Source: DATFVJ01 sp963851085 (lineage in GTDB: Bacteria; Actinomycetota; Actinomycetes; Streptosporangiales; Streptosporangiaceae). From it: a stretch of DNA of 64,000 nt. This document shows positions 9,256-18,446 of this stretch, piece after piece; the first letter of the stretch is position 1, and every line of letters starts with the position of its first letter. A model generated the notes under the pieces. That model searched no databases. It saw only the letters and a list, made by a program, of their open reading frames with translations, and was not told the DNA's origin. The position numbers and the translations under genes were made by a program. The stretch is taken from NCBI GenBank assembly GCA_963851085.1, contig CAWKNX010000011.1:1-64000 (forward strand). Reading direction: 5' to 3'.

Positions 9256-9504
9256 CGTAAAATTGCAGGTCAAGCGCCATGCGAAGTGGTCTTGGCCATC
9301 GGCTGCTGGGGAAACTGTCCGCTGGACCATACTCCGCGTCCTGGCACCTGATCCTTTTACGAAGGCCTTCGCGCTGATGGACAGAACACCGGGGCCGAGC
9401 CGGCCAGCATTACCTGCATATCGCAGTCAGCCGCTCGCAGATCTCCAGCGGAGACGAGACCGAGATCGCGCCGGGCGTGTCCAGCGGCCCTCGCATCTGA
9501 TGGC

Positions 9505-9770
9505 ATGCCTGCCAAGCGGATGAACCGGGAAGAGTTCTTTGCCAAGCTGTCACCGTTCGATGAGGACGGGCTGCGGAAGGTGCTGTGGAGCCTGTACTGG
9601 CGGGGCTCGGCGCCGCTGCGGGAACGCATCGAGGGCGAGCTCGACCCGGCCGAGCATGATCGCCGTAAGCGCGCCGCGGCGCAGTCGGCGGACCGGACTG
9701 GGTTTTGTGCGAAGGCCGGGAATTCGCAGAGCTGGCGCGGATGATGAGGTGGCGCGACGTCACAGCCATC
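9505..9770 (+). pseudogene. Conserved hypothetical protein, frameshifted remnant
   Basis: The start MPAKRMNREEFFAKLSPFDE, then LRKVLWSLYWRGSAPLRERI, resembles a family of uncharacterised actinobacterial proteins that I remember only from this motif. After a frame change the text continues VLCEGREFAELARM and then loses similarity. The frameshift and missing C-terminal half mark it as a remnant. Function unknown. Confidence 0.4.
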
Positions 9771-9923
9771 CGGGAGGCTCCCCGGCGGAGCGCCGTGAGC
9801 GGCGCGCTATCTTCGTGCATCGCCGTCAGCGCGGAATCTACGTCGCGCCAATGGACGTGTGCGGCTCCAAGCAGGCTCGCCAGCAACCGTCTTGGGTGCA
9901 CCGCTCTCGCCTGTGCCTATCCC

Positions 9924-10928
9924 TCATACGGATGCCCAACAGCCCTCGAAGAGGCCTAGGACTTCGGCCTGGGAACGCTGATCGATCCCCGCCGTAATCA
10001 GCTTGCGGTAATACGTCGCAACCTCGCGCGCGCGGGTCATTTCATCCCAGTCGCCACCCATCCGAAGGTTGCGCACGCAGTCGAGGATCAGGGATCTGTA
10101 TTGCTCGACCGTCAAGTAGACGTCATAGGCTTGATAGTCGCTGACCGAAGCGGTCCAGTCTGGGCAGGTGCCGAGGAGTCGCTGTAGCGCCGACTGCGCC
10201 TGGTCTGGTGGATACGCAGCACGGTGCATGTGGCTGGCGACATCCCACACCGGATCGCCCCAGACAGCCATTTCCCAGTCCAGCACCGCGTACCGATCGC
10301 CAGGCGCGGCTAGTAGATTTTCACGTTGCAGGTCGCCGTGGCAGAGCCGAAAGGTCCGCCGAGAGTTATCCAGCGAATAATTTCGTACATCGAAGGGATC
10401 AGTCGGCAACCCCACGGCCCGCATGAACTCTTTCTCTTCGACACTCGAGAACTCGTATACTTTAGTTAGCCAGTTCAGGAGGCTTGGCAGGAACGCGTCG
10501 TTGGCCTCAGCCCGCCGCCACGGACTTTCTCGCAGCACCGCGCCTAGTGCCTTCATCTCTACTCGATAGAGTTCACTCATGGTGGTTCGGATGAACTCTA
10601 TGAGAGAATCCGGCGCAGAGGTTCCGGGAGGATAGAGGTCGGCCACGCGCCGACCCGGTAACTACGAGGTAATCATGAATTCGTTTTCGCCGGAGTCGTG
10701 GAAGAGCTCGGGCGCCGCGATGTCAACGGGTCCGAGTGCGGCAAGAATCGACGACTCCGCGTACATACGCGGTTCAACGTCGGGCTCGCCCAACTCCCGA
10801 CCGACCCGGACGACATAGCTGGCGCCGTCGCGTTGGACGAGGTAGTTGTCGTGGTACATCCCCGACACGGGACGGACTTCGTCAACCGCTCGTCGGTAGA
10901 GATCACACCACGAAGCTTTGTCCTGCAT
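9924..10928 (-). pseudogene. Aminoglycoside-phosphotransferase-family kinase with one in-frame amber codon
   Basis: The frame starts at an ATG at 10928 and is open to 9924 except for one TAG at 10662-10664. There the text reads ENEFMITS*LPGRRVADLYP; a Tyr codon (TAC) is expected. The N-lobe has SYVVRVGREL, the C-lobe has the Brenner motif HGDLQRENLL and the metal-binding DWEMAVWGDPVWD. Apart from the stop the protein is full length (about 334 residues) and well conserved, so inactivation is recent or the stop is read through. Substrate unknown. The start overlaps the upstream small gene's stop (TGATG), implying translational coupling. Confidence 0.75.
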
Positions 10929-11221
10929 CAGAGCAGCTCTGCTTCGTGGAAGAACGCCTCGATGGACGCCTGGACCGCCCGCGGTGGCGAGACCTGAAGC
11001 TCCTGCAAGAGGCGATCAAGCAGCCAGGACCGCAGGGAGGGGCCGCTGTCCTTATTGACCCGCGTCTGGCGGATCAGAGCCTGGTCATGCGCCCTGGGTA
11101 CGGCCCTCGGCAACGACAGCGGTGATGACAAGACGCGGCTTTGACATCCGCCAGCCGTGGCGGCCGGGGTATTCCTATGTCGTGAGACATGCCATTCGCA
11201 TGTCCTGAAACTAGACGCCAT
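10928..11221 (-). CDS. Small hypothetical protein coupled to the kinase gene
   Basis: A 97-residue frame ends with TGA overlapping the kinase ATG. Its C-terminal half (SWLLDRLLQELQVSPPRAVQ, then SIEAFFHEAELL) looks like amphipathic helices, while the N-terminal half is low in recognisable features, so the true start may be internal. The overlap is the main support for it being real. No family recognised. Confidence 0.35.
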   Translation of the reverse strand: MASSFRTCEWHVSRHRNTPAATAGGCQSRVLSSPLSLPRAVPRAHDQALIRQTRVNKDSGPSLRSWLLDRLLQELQVSPPRAVQASIEAFFHEAELL

Positions 11222-11389
11222 CGCTCACCATCGCTCCCGACGCACGCACGCCTCCGTGTCAGATCGCGAGAAGGGGGACTGACCTGCTGCGATGCGGTCA
11301 GTAGTGGTCCTTACCGGCGTCCGGCGCGGCAGCGGGCCGGGTGCCGTGCAAGCCCGGGCGATTGCCGATCCGGACGGCACGCCGCACGC

Positions 11390-12301
11390 TCATGCGATCT
11401 GTTTTCCGGCCGCGCCAGGTGCTTCGTCCGCGCCTGCGGCGGCGTCCACTGCTCTGGAGTCCACTGCCGCGGAGGGGCCGACGTTTGCCGGGCCCTCCGG
11501 GCCACCGCGGGGGAACAGCCCAGGTGGCCGCCTGGGTCCCGGGGCACCCGCGAACGCCTGCGCGATCCCCATCCACTCCGCCGCCAGCGGCCCGGTGACC
11601 CGCAGTGCGGTGTCGGCGATGTTCCGCCGCTGTGTCACCACCAGGCAGAAATCAAACGCGGTGCCATCCACCAGGTCCGGCGCGTCTTCTGGCCCCCATG
11701 TCCAGACGCTGCCGTCTGGGGCGGTGAGCTCCACCCGAACGCGCTGCTGTGGCACGGGCCTTCGGTTGAGCGCGAACGCGAAGCCGAACGTGCTCACCCC
11801 GAGGTGGGCGATATGCCGGAGCCGCGCCGCCGGTGGCCGGCGCACACCGAGGGCGTCGGCTACGTCCTGTCCGTGCGCCCATGTCTCCATCAGCCGGGCG
11901 GTCACCGAGCTTGCTGCACTCATGTCGGGGCCGTACCACGGCAGCCGGGCCTTGGCATCAAGGTTGGTGAACACCGACACGAACCCGGTGCGCGCTGCGC
12001 GGAACCACCGGAGCAGTTCGGGGGGCGGCATCCGGCGGTAGCGGCGAGCGATCTCGTCAGGAAAACCGGCCCCCTGCGTCATGAGGTCCGCGGCGTCGGC
12101 ACGGAACCGCGCCGGATCTGTGGCGGCTGCCACGGCGGCCTCGTCGAAGTAGGCGAGATGGGATACCTGGTCGCGGATCGCCCAGCGGGGTGCGGGCGTC
12201 GGCCGGTCCCAGCCTGCCTCGTCGAGGGGCGCGAGCATGGCCTCCAGTACCCGCGTCTCCGCCGTGAGATCGGCGAGCAGCCCGCGCATGTCAACGGCCA
12301 T
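11390..12301 (-). CDS. TIGR03084-family protein (DinB/MDMPI-like fold)
   Basis: Starts at an ATG at 12301 and gives 303 residues. The N-terminal helical bundle shows LLADLTAETRVLEAMLAPLD, then PTPAPRWAIRDQVSHLAYFD, with the metal-binding His of mycothiol-dependent maleylpyruvate isomerase-like proteins. TWAHGQDVADALG carries the third metal ligand. A C-terminal sterol-carrier-like region (FDFCLVVTQRRNIADTALRV) completes the family architecture. The last 30-odd residues are a Gly/Pro/Ala-rich tail. The family is thought to act on small molecules with thiol cofactors; its substrate is unknown. Confidence 0.85.
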   Translation of the reverse strand: MAVDMRGLLADLTAETRVLEAMLAPLDEAGWDRPTPAPRWAIRDQVSHLAYFDEAAVAAATDPARFRADAADLMTQGAGFPDEIARRYRRMPPPELLRWFRAARTGFVSVFTNLDAKARLPWYGPDMSAASSVTARLMETWAHGQDVADALGVRRPPAARLRHIAHLGVSTFGFAFALNRRPVPQQRVRVELTAPDGSVWTWGPEDAPDLVDGTAFDFCLVVTQRRNIADTALRVTGPLAAEWMGIAQAFAGAPGPRRPPGLFPRGGPEGPANVGPSAAVDSRAVDAAAGADEAPGAAGKQIA

Positions 12302-12741
12302 CCCTGCCGTCCCTTCCTCGTCGGTGTCCTCCCCCTGTGGACATCATCACAGGCGTTGGGCCATCCGTCTTCGGTGATCAGGCACCCGGGACGCGAAGTG
12401 CAGCTTGATCGTCGCCTGGAGCTGCTGATTTCGGCCCGCCGTGAGCATGCGTGCGCACTGGTCGCCAGTCCTCCCCAGAGGGCTGGGAGGACATCGACGT
12501 CAACATGAGCGGGGGCGGGAAGCTCTTCGTCCAGGCGAAGGAGTGTCACCCGCCGCGCTGTGTGGGCACGAGTGGGGCGTTAGGCGTCAGGTGGGGTGGG
12601 CATGACGGGTGGGGCTTGCGGGGTGCTGGTGCCCGGCGACAGGGTGGGCACGATGAAATGGGAACGGCCCGCCCGGCTCAAGTTAGCTGCCTGACCGGAC
12701 GGGCCGTTTGATGCGCTTGGAGGCGCAGCGGCCAACGGTAG
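12302..12741. other. Intergenic stretch with one hairpin
   Basis: No supported gene. It holds the hairpin at 12663-12708 and otherwise G-rich sequence leading into the DUF6431 fragment. Confidence 0.4.
12663..12708. repeat. Inverted repeat AACGGCCCG ... CGGGCCGTT
   Basis: Perfect 9-bp arms (12663-12671 and 12700-12708) enclose 28 bases, and the inner bases CCCGG/CCGGA extend the pairing loosely. There is no T-run. It could be a terminator or an end of a lost insertion element. Confidence 0.45.
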
Positions 12742-13099
12742 GTCAGGTGGCGGGTTGTCGATGTCCAGCTGGGGTCGGGGCTGCTGCGGTGTCTTGAGCC
12801 GGGGTGCGGGGGGCGGCTGGCCCGGTGGGGGTTCGGGCAGGAGCGGGATCTGGTCGGGCCGGGCGGGCTGGCCGGGCGGGTCCGGCCGCGGCGGGCGCTG
12901 TGCGCGGGGTGCGGGGTGTCGCGGGTACTGCTGCCCGATTCGATGCTGCGCCGCAGGCAGTACGGGGTGGAGGTGATCTGGGCGGGGCTGCTGGCGGCGG
13001 TACGGGGAGGGCCGTGGAACCAGATCGCGGCCCGGCTGGGAGTGCCGTATACGACGGTGCGGGAATGGCTGCGCCGGTTCGCCCGATGGCTGGTCGCCG
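12742..13099 (+). pseudogene. DUF6431-type protein fragment
   Basis: After a stop at 12739 the frame shows two zinc-finger-like Cys pairs (RCLEPGCGGRL and LCAGCGVSRVLLP), then RRQYGVEVIWAGLLAAVRGG and a helix-turn-helix IAARLGVPYTTVREWLRRFA. This is the layout of DUF6431 proteins, which are often found with transposons and resemble transposase N-terminal regions. At about 13096 the sequence switches to a glycosyltransferase fragment read on the other strand, so the C-terminus is lost. Confidence 0.55.
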
Positions 13100-13362
13100 A
13101 TCACCGGCACGCTCACGGCAGGAACTCCGGCGCGGAGCCCGGCTCCCGTCGTGCCCGCGCCCGCATGATGGATCACCGCCGCCATTCGGGGGAAGAGCCA
13201 GTCGTGCGGCACCTCACCGATAACGATCGCATCGTCGGGCGACTGGCCGGCCTGGGCCAGGCCTACCCGGCCTGCCTGGATCACCATCCGCACCCCGGCC
13301 TGCCGTCCGGCCCTGGCGGCCAGGTCGCTGAGGCCATCCGCGTCGGCGGCACCGTCGAGGGC
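13087..13362 (-). pseudogene. Glycosyltransferase (UGT/MGT type) C-terminal fragment
   Basis: The minus strand reads GVRMVIQAGRVGL, then AIVIGEVPHDWLFPRMAAVI and HHAGAGTTGAGLRAGVPAVS, VPVIGDQP. This is the nucleotide-sugar-binding signature of GT1 macrolide-type glycosyltransferases (VPHDWLFPRxAAVVHHGGAGTTxxGLRAGxPxVxVPxxxDQPFW). It breaks immediately after DQP, at the junction with the DUF6431 fragment, and the acceptor domain is missing. Confidence 0.65.
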
Positions 13363-13797
13363 CAGGTCAAACCGCATCAAGATGATCAAGAGGCAGATGT
13401 ACTCAGAGCCAAGCCCGACCTGCTGCGCAAGCGGGTCCTGCTCGGCGACCGATGCCATCACGCAAAGTGGGCAGAGCCACATCAACCTGGCCGTTGACAC
13501 GCCACCAGCCTGTCGCTGCAGCACGATCTGGCACCGGATCGCGTCGTGTGCCGCAAGGCTATCGGGATGGAATAAGGCCGACCTCGTGAACCAGTCGGGA
13601 CTGCGTCCGGGCGGCGCAGCCCCTGCGCGCCACAGGCGCCCTCAGGCCCGCACAGGCTCGTTGGTCCTGGTCACGGCTTCAAAAATCCGTCACCTGACCG
13701 ATGTCTCCGCCTGAAACTTGCAGCAGTGTTTGTCGTGCAATTACCGGCACGATCCAGTGTCAACAGTTTGATCGGATCTCTTAGGCCGGAGGCCAGC
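13363..13797. other. Gene-poor stretch upstream of the flavohemoprotein gene
   Basis: No supported gene. Frames are short and featureless. The flavohemoprotein promoter is expected near the downstream end, but I see no convincing -35/-10 pair. Confidence 0.35.
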
Positions 13798-14967
13798 GTG
13801 CCAAGATCGATCAACTGGTGGCGACGGCGGAGAAAGGCGGGACTGTTGGACGTTGTCCGGCTGCAGGAAAGCTTCGCCCATGTCGCGACGCACGGTGACG
13901 AGTTACCGCTGTTCTTCTACTCCGACCTGTTCATCAAGCATCCTGAGGTGCGGGACCTATTCCCAGTCTCGATGGCGGCGCAGCGGGGCCACCTCGTCGA
14001 CGCGCTGGCGAAGATCGTTTCCCAGGTAGGCAGTTTTAATGATCTGACTGCGTTCCTCCAGGGATTGGGCCGTGATCATCGGAAGTTCGGCGTTGTCGCC
14101 GAGCACTACGACGCCGTGGGCGCCAGTCTGCTAGCGACCTTGGAACATTTTTCGGGGCCGGCCTGGACACCGGAGTTGGCGGCCGACTGGAAGGCGGCCT
14201 ACGAACTCATCGGCTCCGTCATGACCGCGGCGGCGCGCGCGGACGAGCAACAACTGCGGCCGCCCTGGTGGCGGGGCACGGTCGTGGCCTGCGAGCGGAG
14301 GGCGTTCGATATCTCTGTGCTGTTCGTCCGGCCGGAGCCGCAAATGGACTACCTGCCGGGGCAGTCCGTGGCGATCGAGTCCCCGAGCCGCCCGAAGCTG
14401 TGGCGCTACTACTCCATGGCGAACGCGCCGCGTAGCAACGGGCTCCTGGAGTTCCATATCCGGCTGATCGACGGCGGCGCGGTGAGCATGGCGCTTACCA
14501 GCAGCACGATCGCTGACACCGAACTCAGGCTGGGACCTCCCGTCGGGGCCCTCACGCTGAGTCACCCCGCCTCCGGTCGGGACCTCTTGCTAGTGGCGGG
14601 AAGTACCGGACTGGCCCCGCTGAAAGCCATCCTCGATCAGGTGGCGGCTCTGCAGCAGCCGCCGGGGGTGCACCTGTTCTTCGGCGCGCGGACTGCCGAC
14701 GGACTGTATGACCTGGACAGCCTGGAGAAGATGGCCGCCCAGCACCCGTGGCTGACCGTCACGCCAGCCGTGTCAGCCGATTCTAAGTTCGCCGGCGAGA
14801 CCGGCAGCCTCCCGGATGTGGTGGCCCGGCACGGCGATTGGTCAGGGCACGATGCCTACCTGGCCGGCCCGACCGAGATGGTCCAGGAAACTGTCGCTCG
14901 GCTGGCTTCAGCAGGCATGCCGCAGGAGCAGATACATATCGAGGATTTCGGGTGGAGCGAGCCTTGA
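13798..14967 (+). CDS. hmp: Flavohemoprotein (NO dioxygenase-like globin plus FAD/NAD(P) reductase)
   Basis: I chose GTG at 13798 because GGAGG lies five bases upstream; the frame extends back to 13726 without homology. The N-terminal globin domain shows FFYSDLFIKHPEVRDLFPVS and the proximal-His helix LGRDHRKFGVVAEHY. The reductase half has the FAD motif RYYSMANAP and the NAD(P) motif VAGSTGLAPLKAIL, ending at HIEDFGW. Such proteins turn NO and O2 into nitrate using NAD(P)H. The next gene overlaps by four bases, and an NO synthase gene lies 900 bases downstream in the opposite direction, so NO handling is the likely role. Confidence 0.87.
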   Translation: MPRSINWWRRRRKAGLLDVVRLQESFAHVATHGDELPLFFYSDLFIKHPEVRDLFPVSMAAQRGHLVDALAKIVSQVGSFNDLTAFLQGLGRDHRKFGVVAEHYDAVGASLLATLEHFSGPAWTPELAADWKAAYELIGSVMTAAARADEQQLRPPWWRGTVVACERRAFDISVLFVRPEPQMDYLPGQSVAIESPSRPKLWRYYSMANAPRSNGLLEFHIRLIDGGAVSMALTSSTIADTELRLGPPVGALTLSHPASGRDLLLVAGSTGLAPLKAILDQVAALQQPPGVHLFFGARTADGLYDLDSLEKMAAQHPWLTVTPAVSADSKFAGETGSLPDVVARHGDWSGHDAYLAGPTEMVQETVARLASAGMPQEQIHIEDFGWSEP

Positions 14968-15674
14968 CAACAGCATGGTTCGACGAGCAGAGCAGGCTGA
15001 CTCCGGAGGAGTTGCAGACCGTGACGTTTCCTATGTCGCGGCTGGGGCGGCGTGGCTACGAGGAGGAGCCGGTCCAGGAGTTCCTGGACGAGGTGCACGA
15101 AGAGTTCGTGCGTCTGGTGAACGAGCGGGCGTCTCTGTGGCAGGAAGTTCAGCGGCTGCGCCGGCGGATTAACGGAAAGGCCGACGGTGATCCGCATGGG
15201 GTGCTGTTCGGTAAGGAAGACGCTCACATACACGCGGTACGGATACTGTCAACCGCGCAAGTCACCGCCGACCGGTACGTGGCCGACGCGCAAGCTTACA
15301 GCAGCAGGGTAACCGAGGAGGCCAGGCTGCGCCGCGATGACATCCTGCGCGAGGCCCAGCAGCACTCAGAAATGCTCCTGGAAGACGCTCATGCCCGTGC
15401 CCGCGAGGCGGCGGTTTCCGCGCTGGAGGTCGCGGCGCCGCCGCAGACCGACCGCGAACGGCGGGCGGCGCAGGCTGAACTGGCGTATTTGCGTACCTAC
15501 AGCGACGTCTATCGGGCGCACCTGCGGGCTTACACGGAGGGTGTCCTGCGCGGTATCGAGGAATGGGAGCACAAGGAAGCAGCCTCACTCCAGGAAGCAG
15601 CCTTGCTCCAGGAAGCAGCCTCACTCCCGGAAGCGGCGCAGGGGCACACCGATCGCCGGAGCATCGGCCGCTGA
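14964..15674 (+). CDS. DivIVA-like coiled-coil protein
   Basis: The TTG at 14964 overlaps the flavohemoprotein stop (TTGA) and has GGTGGAG seven bases upstream; translation is probably coupled. The N-terminus carries the DivIVA-type block FPMSRLGRRGYEEEPVQEFL, then a coiled coil from about residue 40 (EFVRLVNERASLWQEVQRLR) and long Ala/Arg/Glu-rich helices. The C-terminus has a repetitive QEAASLQEAALLQEAASLPE segment. DivIVA proteins mark curved or polar membrane and organise tip growth. Coupling to a globin gene suggests it may position or scaffold the flavohemoprotein, which is inference. Confidence 0.8.
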   Translation: MTTAWFDEQSRLTPEELQTVTFPMSRLGRRGYEEEPVQEFLDEVHEEFVRLVNERASLWQEVQRLRRRINGKADGDPHGVLFGKEDAHIHAVRILSTAQVTADRYVADAQAYSSRVTEEARLRRDDILREAQQHSEMLLEDAHARAREAAVSALEVAAPPQTDRERRAAQAELAYLRTYSDVYRAHLRAYTEGVLRGIEEWEHKEAASLQEAALLQEAASLPEAAQGHTDRRSIGR

Positions 15675-15866
15675 TGGCGACGCATATCGAGCTCTTGAAA
15701 TACGGGCGCTAGTATCTCGTCGGCGAGGGTCTTTCGTTAAAGAAACTCAGTTACCGAGCCGATTGCCGCGGATCCAAGCTGCGCATACGAGCTCGTGTCG
15801 ATGGCTATCCTTCGTATACATATTTGCCAGGGCTCGCGTAAGTGTCTTTTCGTGATCGCCGGTGGC

Positions 15867-17120
15867 TCAGCTGTCTGCGGTCGTGCCTGGCTTGCCATCG
15901 CGGGAGCAGGCCGCCTTCGGCCTGGCGGGCGCCGGGTGGCGGTAGAAGTTCGGTGCCTGGTCGAAATCCTGGTAGTAGCGGTGGAAGACCGGGGTCGCGG
16001 AAGATGCGGCAGGCGGCACGATCCAGGTCCAGTCTGCCGGGCACACCCGGTCCTGCCGCTCTTCCCGTTCCATATGCTGGAGAAAGCGAACCGACTCGGT
16101 GTGATGATCGGTGATCGTTACCCCGGCGGTGGTGAACGAATGCAGGACCGCGAGGTTGAGCTCGGTCATTGTCTTGTCTTTCCACAAGGTCCGGTCGCTG
16201 GCCGTGGACAGGCCCATACGCCTGGCGATCATCGGCAGCTGGTCGTAGCGGCCAGTGTCGCCGAGGTCGCGCGATCCGATCTCCGTGCACATGTACCAGC
16301 CGTTGAATGGCGCGGCGGGGTAACAGACGCCGCCGATGTCCAGGTACATGTCGCTGATCACCGGCACGGCATACCACCGCAGCCCGAGGTCGGCGAACCA
16401 GCCAAACTCCGGATGCCTGATGATTACCTCGAGTACTGCGTCGGCGGGCAGCTCGTGCAGCGTGACAGGCCCGCCGGCCTCCTGCACGAGCAGCGGGAGT
16501 ATGTCGAACCGGCCGGACGGTCGGCCGCCTGGCCAGCCGAGGTCGCGGGCAAGGCGGGTGACGTCCGCGTTCGCCGGGTCACCGATGACGGCGCCGTCGG
16601 CGGTCTCGTAACCCGCATACCGGACCAGCTGCGAGTTGAGGATCCGCGGACCTGGCCGGCCCGGCGCGTCCGGCGCGAACACGGTGATCACCGGCCGGAT
16701 CCGGCCGCTATTCGTTGCCTCACGCAGGTGCACGATCGACTCGGCGGCGATGTCCGATGCCGCAGTGACCTCGCGGCGATCGCGCACCTGCAGGCTCCGC
16801 CAGTACAGTCGCCCGATACACCGCGAGCTGTTCCGCCAGGCGACACGCGCGCCGAATGCCAGCTCAGCCGGAGTGTGCCGGTAGGTGCCCGCCGTCTCGA
16901 TCTCGCGGCGGACGTGCCGGAGCCGCCTGTCGGGCGGCCCCGCGCGATTCTCGCTGTGGAACAGTGTGATGAACCGCTCGGCGCTCACTAACAGGCTGTC
17001 AAGGGCGAACCAGTCATCGCCCGCTAAGGACCGCCCGGCAGGAAGCACGCCCAGGTCGGCGGCCGGGCCGGTCTCAGTTCCGTCCGCCGCCACCGGGCAG
17101 GCCCGGAAAGACGGGACCAT
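15867..17120 (-). CDS. nos: Bacterial nitric oxide synthase, oxygenase domain
   Basis: ATG at 17120 follows GGGGAG at a good distance; the longer frame to 17228 lacks homology. The 417-residue protein has the heme-thiolate Cys in WRNSSRCIGRLYW (Cys101) and the substrate-binding Glu in FNGWYMCTEIG (Glu280). It also has SDMYLDIGGVCYPAAPFNGW and a pterin-site-like TWIVPPAASS near the C-terminus. It makes NO from L-arginine and, like other bacterial NOS, has no fused reductase. No dedicated flavodoxin reductase is adjacent, but a flavohemoprotein gene is convergent. The C-terminus is slightly extended (KAACSRDGKPGT). Confidence 0.92.
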   Translation of the reverse strand: MVPSFRACPVAADGTETGPAADLGVLPAGRSLAGDDWFALDSLLVSAERFITLFHSENRAGPPDRRLRHVRREIETAGTYRHTPAELAFGARVAWRNSSRCIGRLYWRSLQVRDRREVTAASDIAAESIVHLREATNSGRIRPVITVFAPDAPGRPGPRILNSQLVRYAGYETADGAVIGDPANADVTRLARDLGWPGGRPSGRFDILPLLVQEAGGPVTLHELPADAVLEVIIRHPEFGWFADLGLRWYAVPVISDMYLDIGGVCYPAAPFNGWYMCTEIGSRDLGDTGRYDQLPMIARRMGLSTASDRTLWKDKTMTELNLAVLHSFTTAGVTITDHHTESVRFLQHMEREERQDRVCPADWTWIVPPAASSATPVFHRYYQDFDQAPNFYRHPAPARPKAACSRDGKPGTTADS

Positions 17121-17322
17121 GAATGACTCCCCGCCCGGCTCCTGGCCGTGGTCGCGGCCGCGCGACCAGCCGCGACCAGGAATACGCCAGCGAGAATCCG
17201 GAAGGATTCGGCCCTGGTTCAGACCCACGGAGACCTCCCCTGGTAGTGCGGATCAGTGCGCGCTTCGTCGATGTCGTCGTGGCCGGTGAGCACCAGGGCA
17301 CTTGCGCGGGTGCCGACCTTGT

Positions 17323-17811
17323 TCAGGCGCTGCATTCACCCGGCCTCATTCCAGCCGTCAAGCAGGCGAGGTCCCCGGCAAGCGGCGCGCAGAAGTCGCG
17401 GGTTAGGTCGGCCCGGCCGGGCAGCGCCCTCGCGCGCGTCCTGGCCAGCAGCTTGATACTTTCGCGCCAGCGCTCGGTGGCAGGCAGCGCGAACAGTGGG
17501 TTCACCGTGGTCCAGATGCTGGTGGCGGGCCCGCTTCGGCGCAGCAGTCCGCCCGGGCGCTCGCGAGTTATGCCCGCGATCGCGCAGTCCGGGTCGATAG
17601 CGCCCAGATCGCGCAGGTAAGGATTACGGAGCCCCCCCGCGCATGTGGCAAGGTAAAGCACTCTCTTACGGCCCCACCGGCCAGCCAGAATGCCGAGCGG
17701 AATGCTAGCGATCATCATGACCGGGCTGTGCACCACCAGGACAGTCCGCTGACACCGGACCGCCTGTCCCTTCACCGCGTCCAGGCCGAACGGCCCGTAA
17801 CACTCCCGCAT
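17323..17811 (-). CDS. Hypothetical protein, unrecognised
   Basis: Frame from ATG 17811 (open back to 17943), about 162 residues. One hydrophobic stretch, PVMMIASIPLGILAGRWGRK, looks superficially like an MFS loop, but the rest (RNPYLRDLGAIDPDCAIAGI, ATSIWTTVNPLFALP) has no further membrane segments. It lies upstream of the NOS gene on the same strand. It may be a small unknown gene or a rearranged remnant; I do not recognise a family. Confidence 0.3.
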   Translation of the reverse strand: MRECYGPFGLDAVKGQAVRCQRTVLVVHSPVMMIASIPLGILAGRWGRKRVLYLATCAGGLRNPYLRDLGAIDPDCAIAGITRERPGGLLRRSGPATSIWTTVNPLFALPATERWRESIKLLARTRARALPGRADLTRDFCAPLAGDLACLTAGMRPGECSA

Positions 17812-18446
17812 TGATAGCCACCCTTCGGCAGCTGGCAGCCGGTGATTTCCGCTGCCGGGAACTGCGGCACAAGCGTGCGCTACCAGCCCGGACGTCCGTA
17901 TTGCACTCGCCTTGACGCCTACGTTGCACCCCAGGTCACACACGCAAGCGGGGTGCGCTCAGGGCGCGGCCAGCCGGGCTCCGGGCGGATGATCAAGACC
18001 GGCTCGGGACCGCTCACACACTTGATCCGCGAGGACGCCGCCGATCGCTACCCGTGGGCGAGCTGGCTGGGCCATATCGGCGACGCCCTGCGATGGCTGA
18101 TCCGCGCCGCCAACCAGGCTCGTGAGCAGAGCCGCCCTACCCTTGCGGGGTTGGCAATCACGCTCCGTAAAATGGGGAAGCTCCCAAACGGGACTTGGGC
18201 TGGATGTTTATCTCAGAACCGCTCAGGCCACGCACGTCGCCAAGATCCAGGCCATCCTCGACATGCAGATCCCTGTCATGGATCAGGTGCCCGCCAACCA
18301 TCCCAGTGCCGGCTGTCCGCCGCAAGGCGCGCGGCGTCACCATGGCCGGAGTCGAGTCCCTGCGTCCCACCGAGAAATACCGGATACCCACCGACGAATG
18401 GCAGGAATTCCTCGGCCACTTCCACGCACGAGGTTGCGGTGTGCAC
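17812..18446. other. Gene-poor stretch
   Basis: Short frames only. A plus-strand segment reading LIREDAADRYPWASWLGHIG and another reading SLRPTEKYRIPTDEWQEFLG look protein-like but have no start-stop context, so they may be remnants. No repeat or RNA gene seen. Confidence 0.3.

Noticed and set aside
12580..13524. Treating the whole 314-codon minus frame as one glycosyltransferase gene
   Set aside because: Only residues about 55-146 match; the Pro/Arg-rich rest is antisense to the DUF6431 fragment.
17323..17943. MFS transporter upstream of the NOS gene
   Set aside because: A single 20-residue hydrophobic segment resembles an MFS loop, but no further membrane helices follow.
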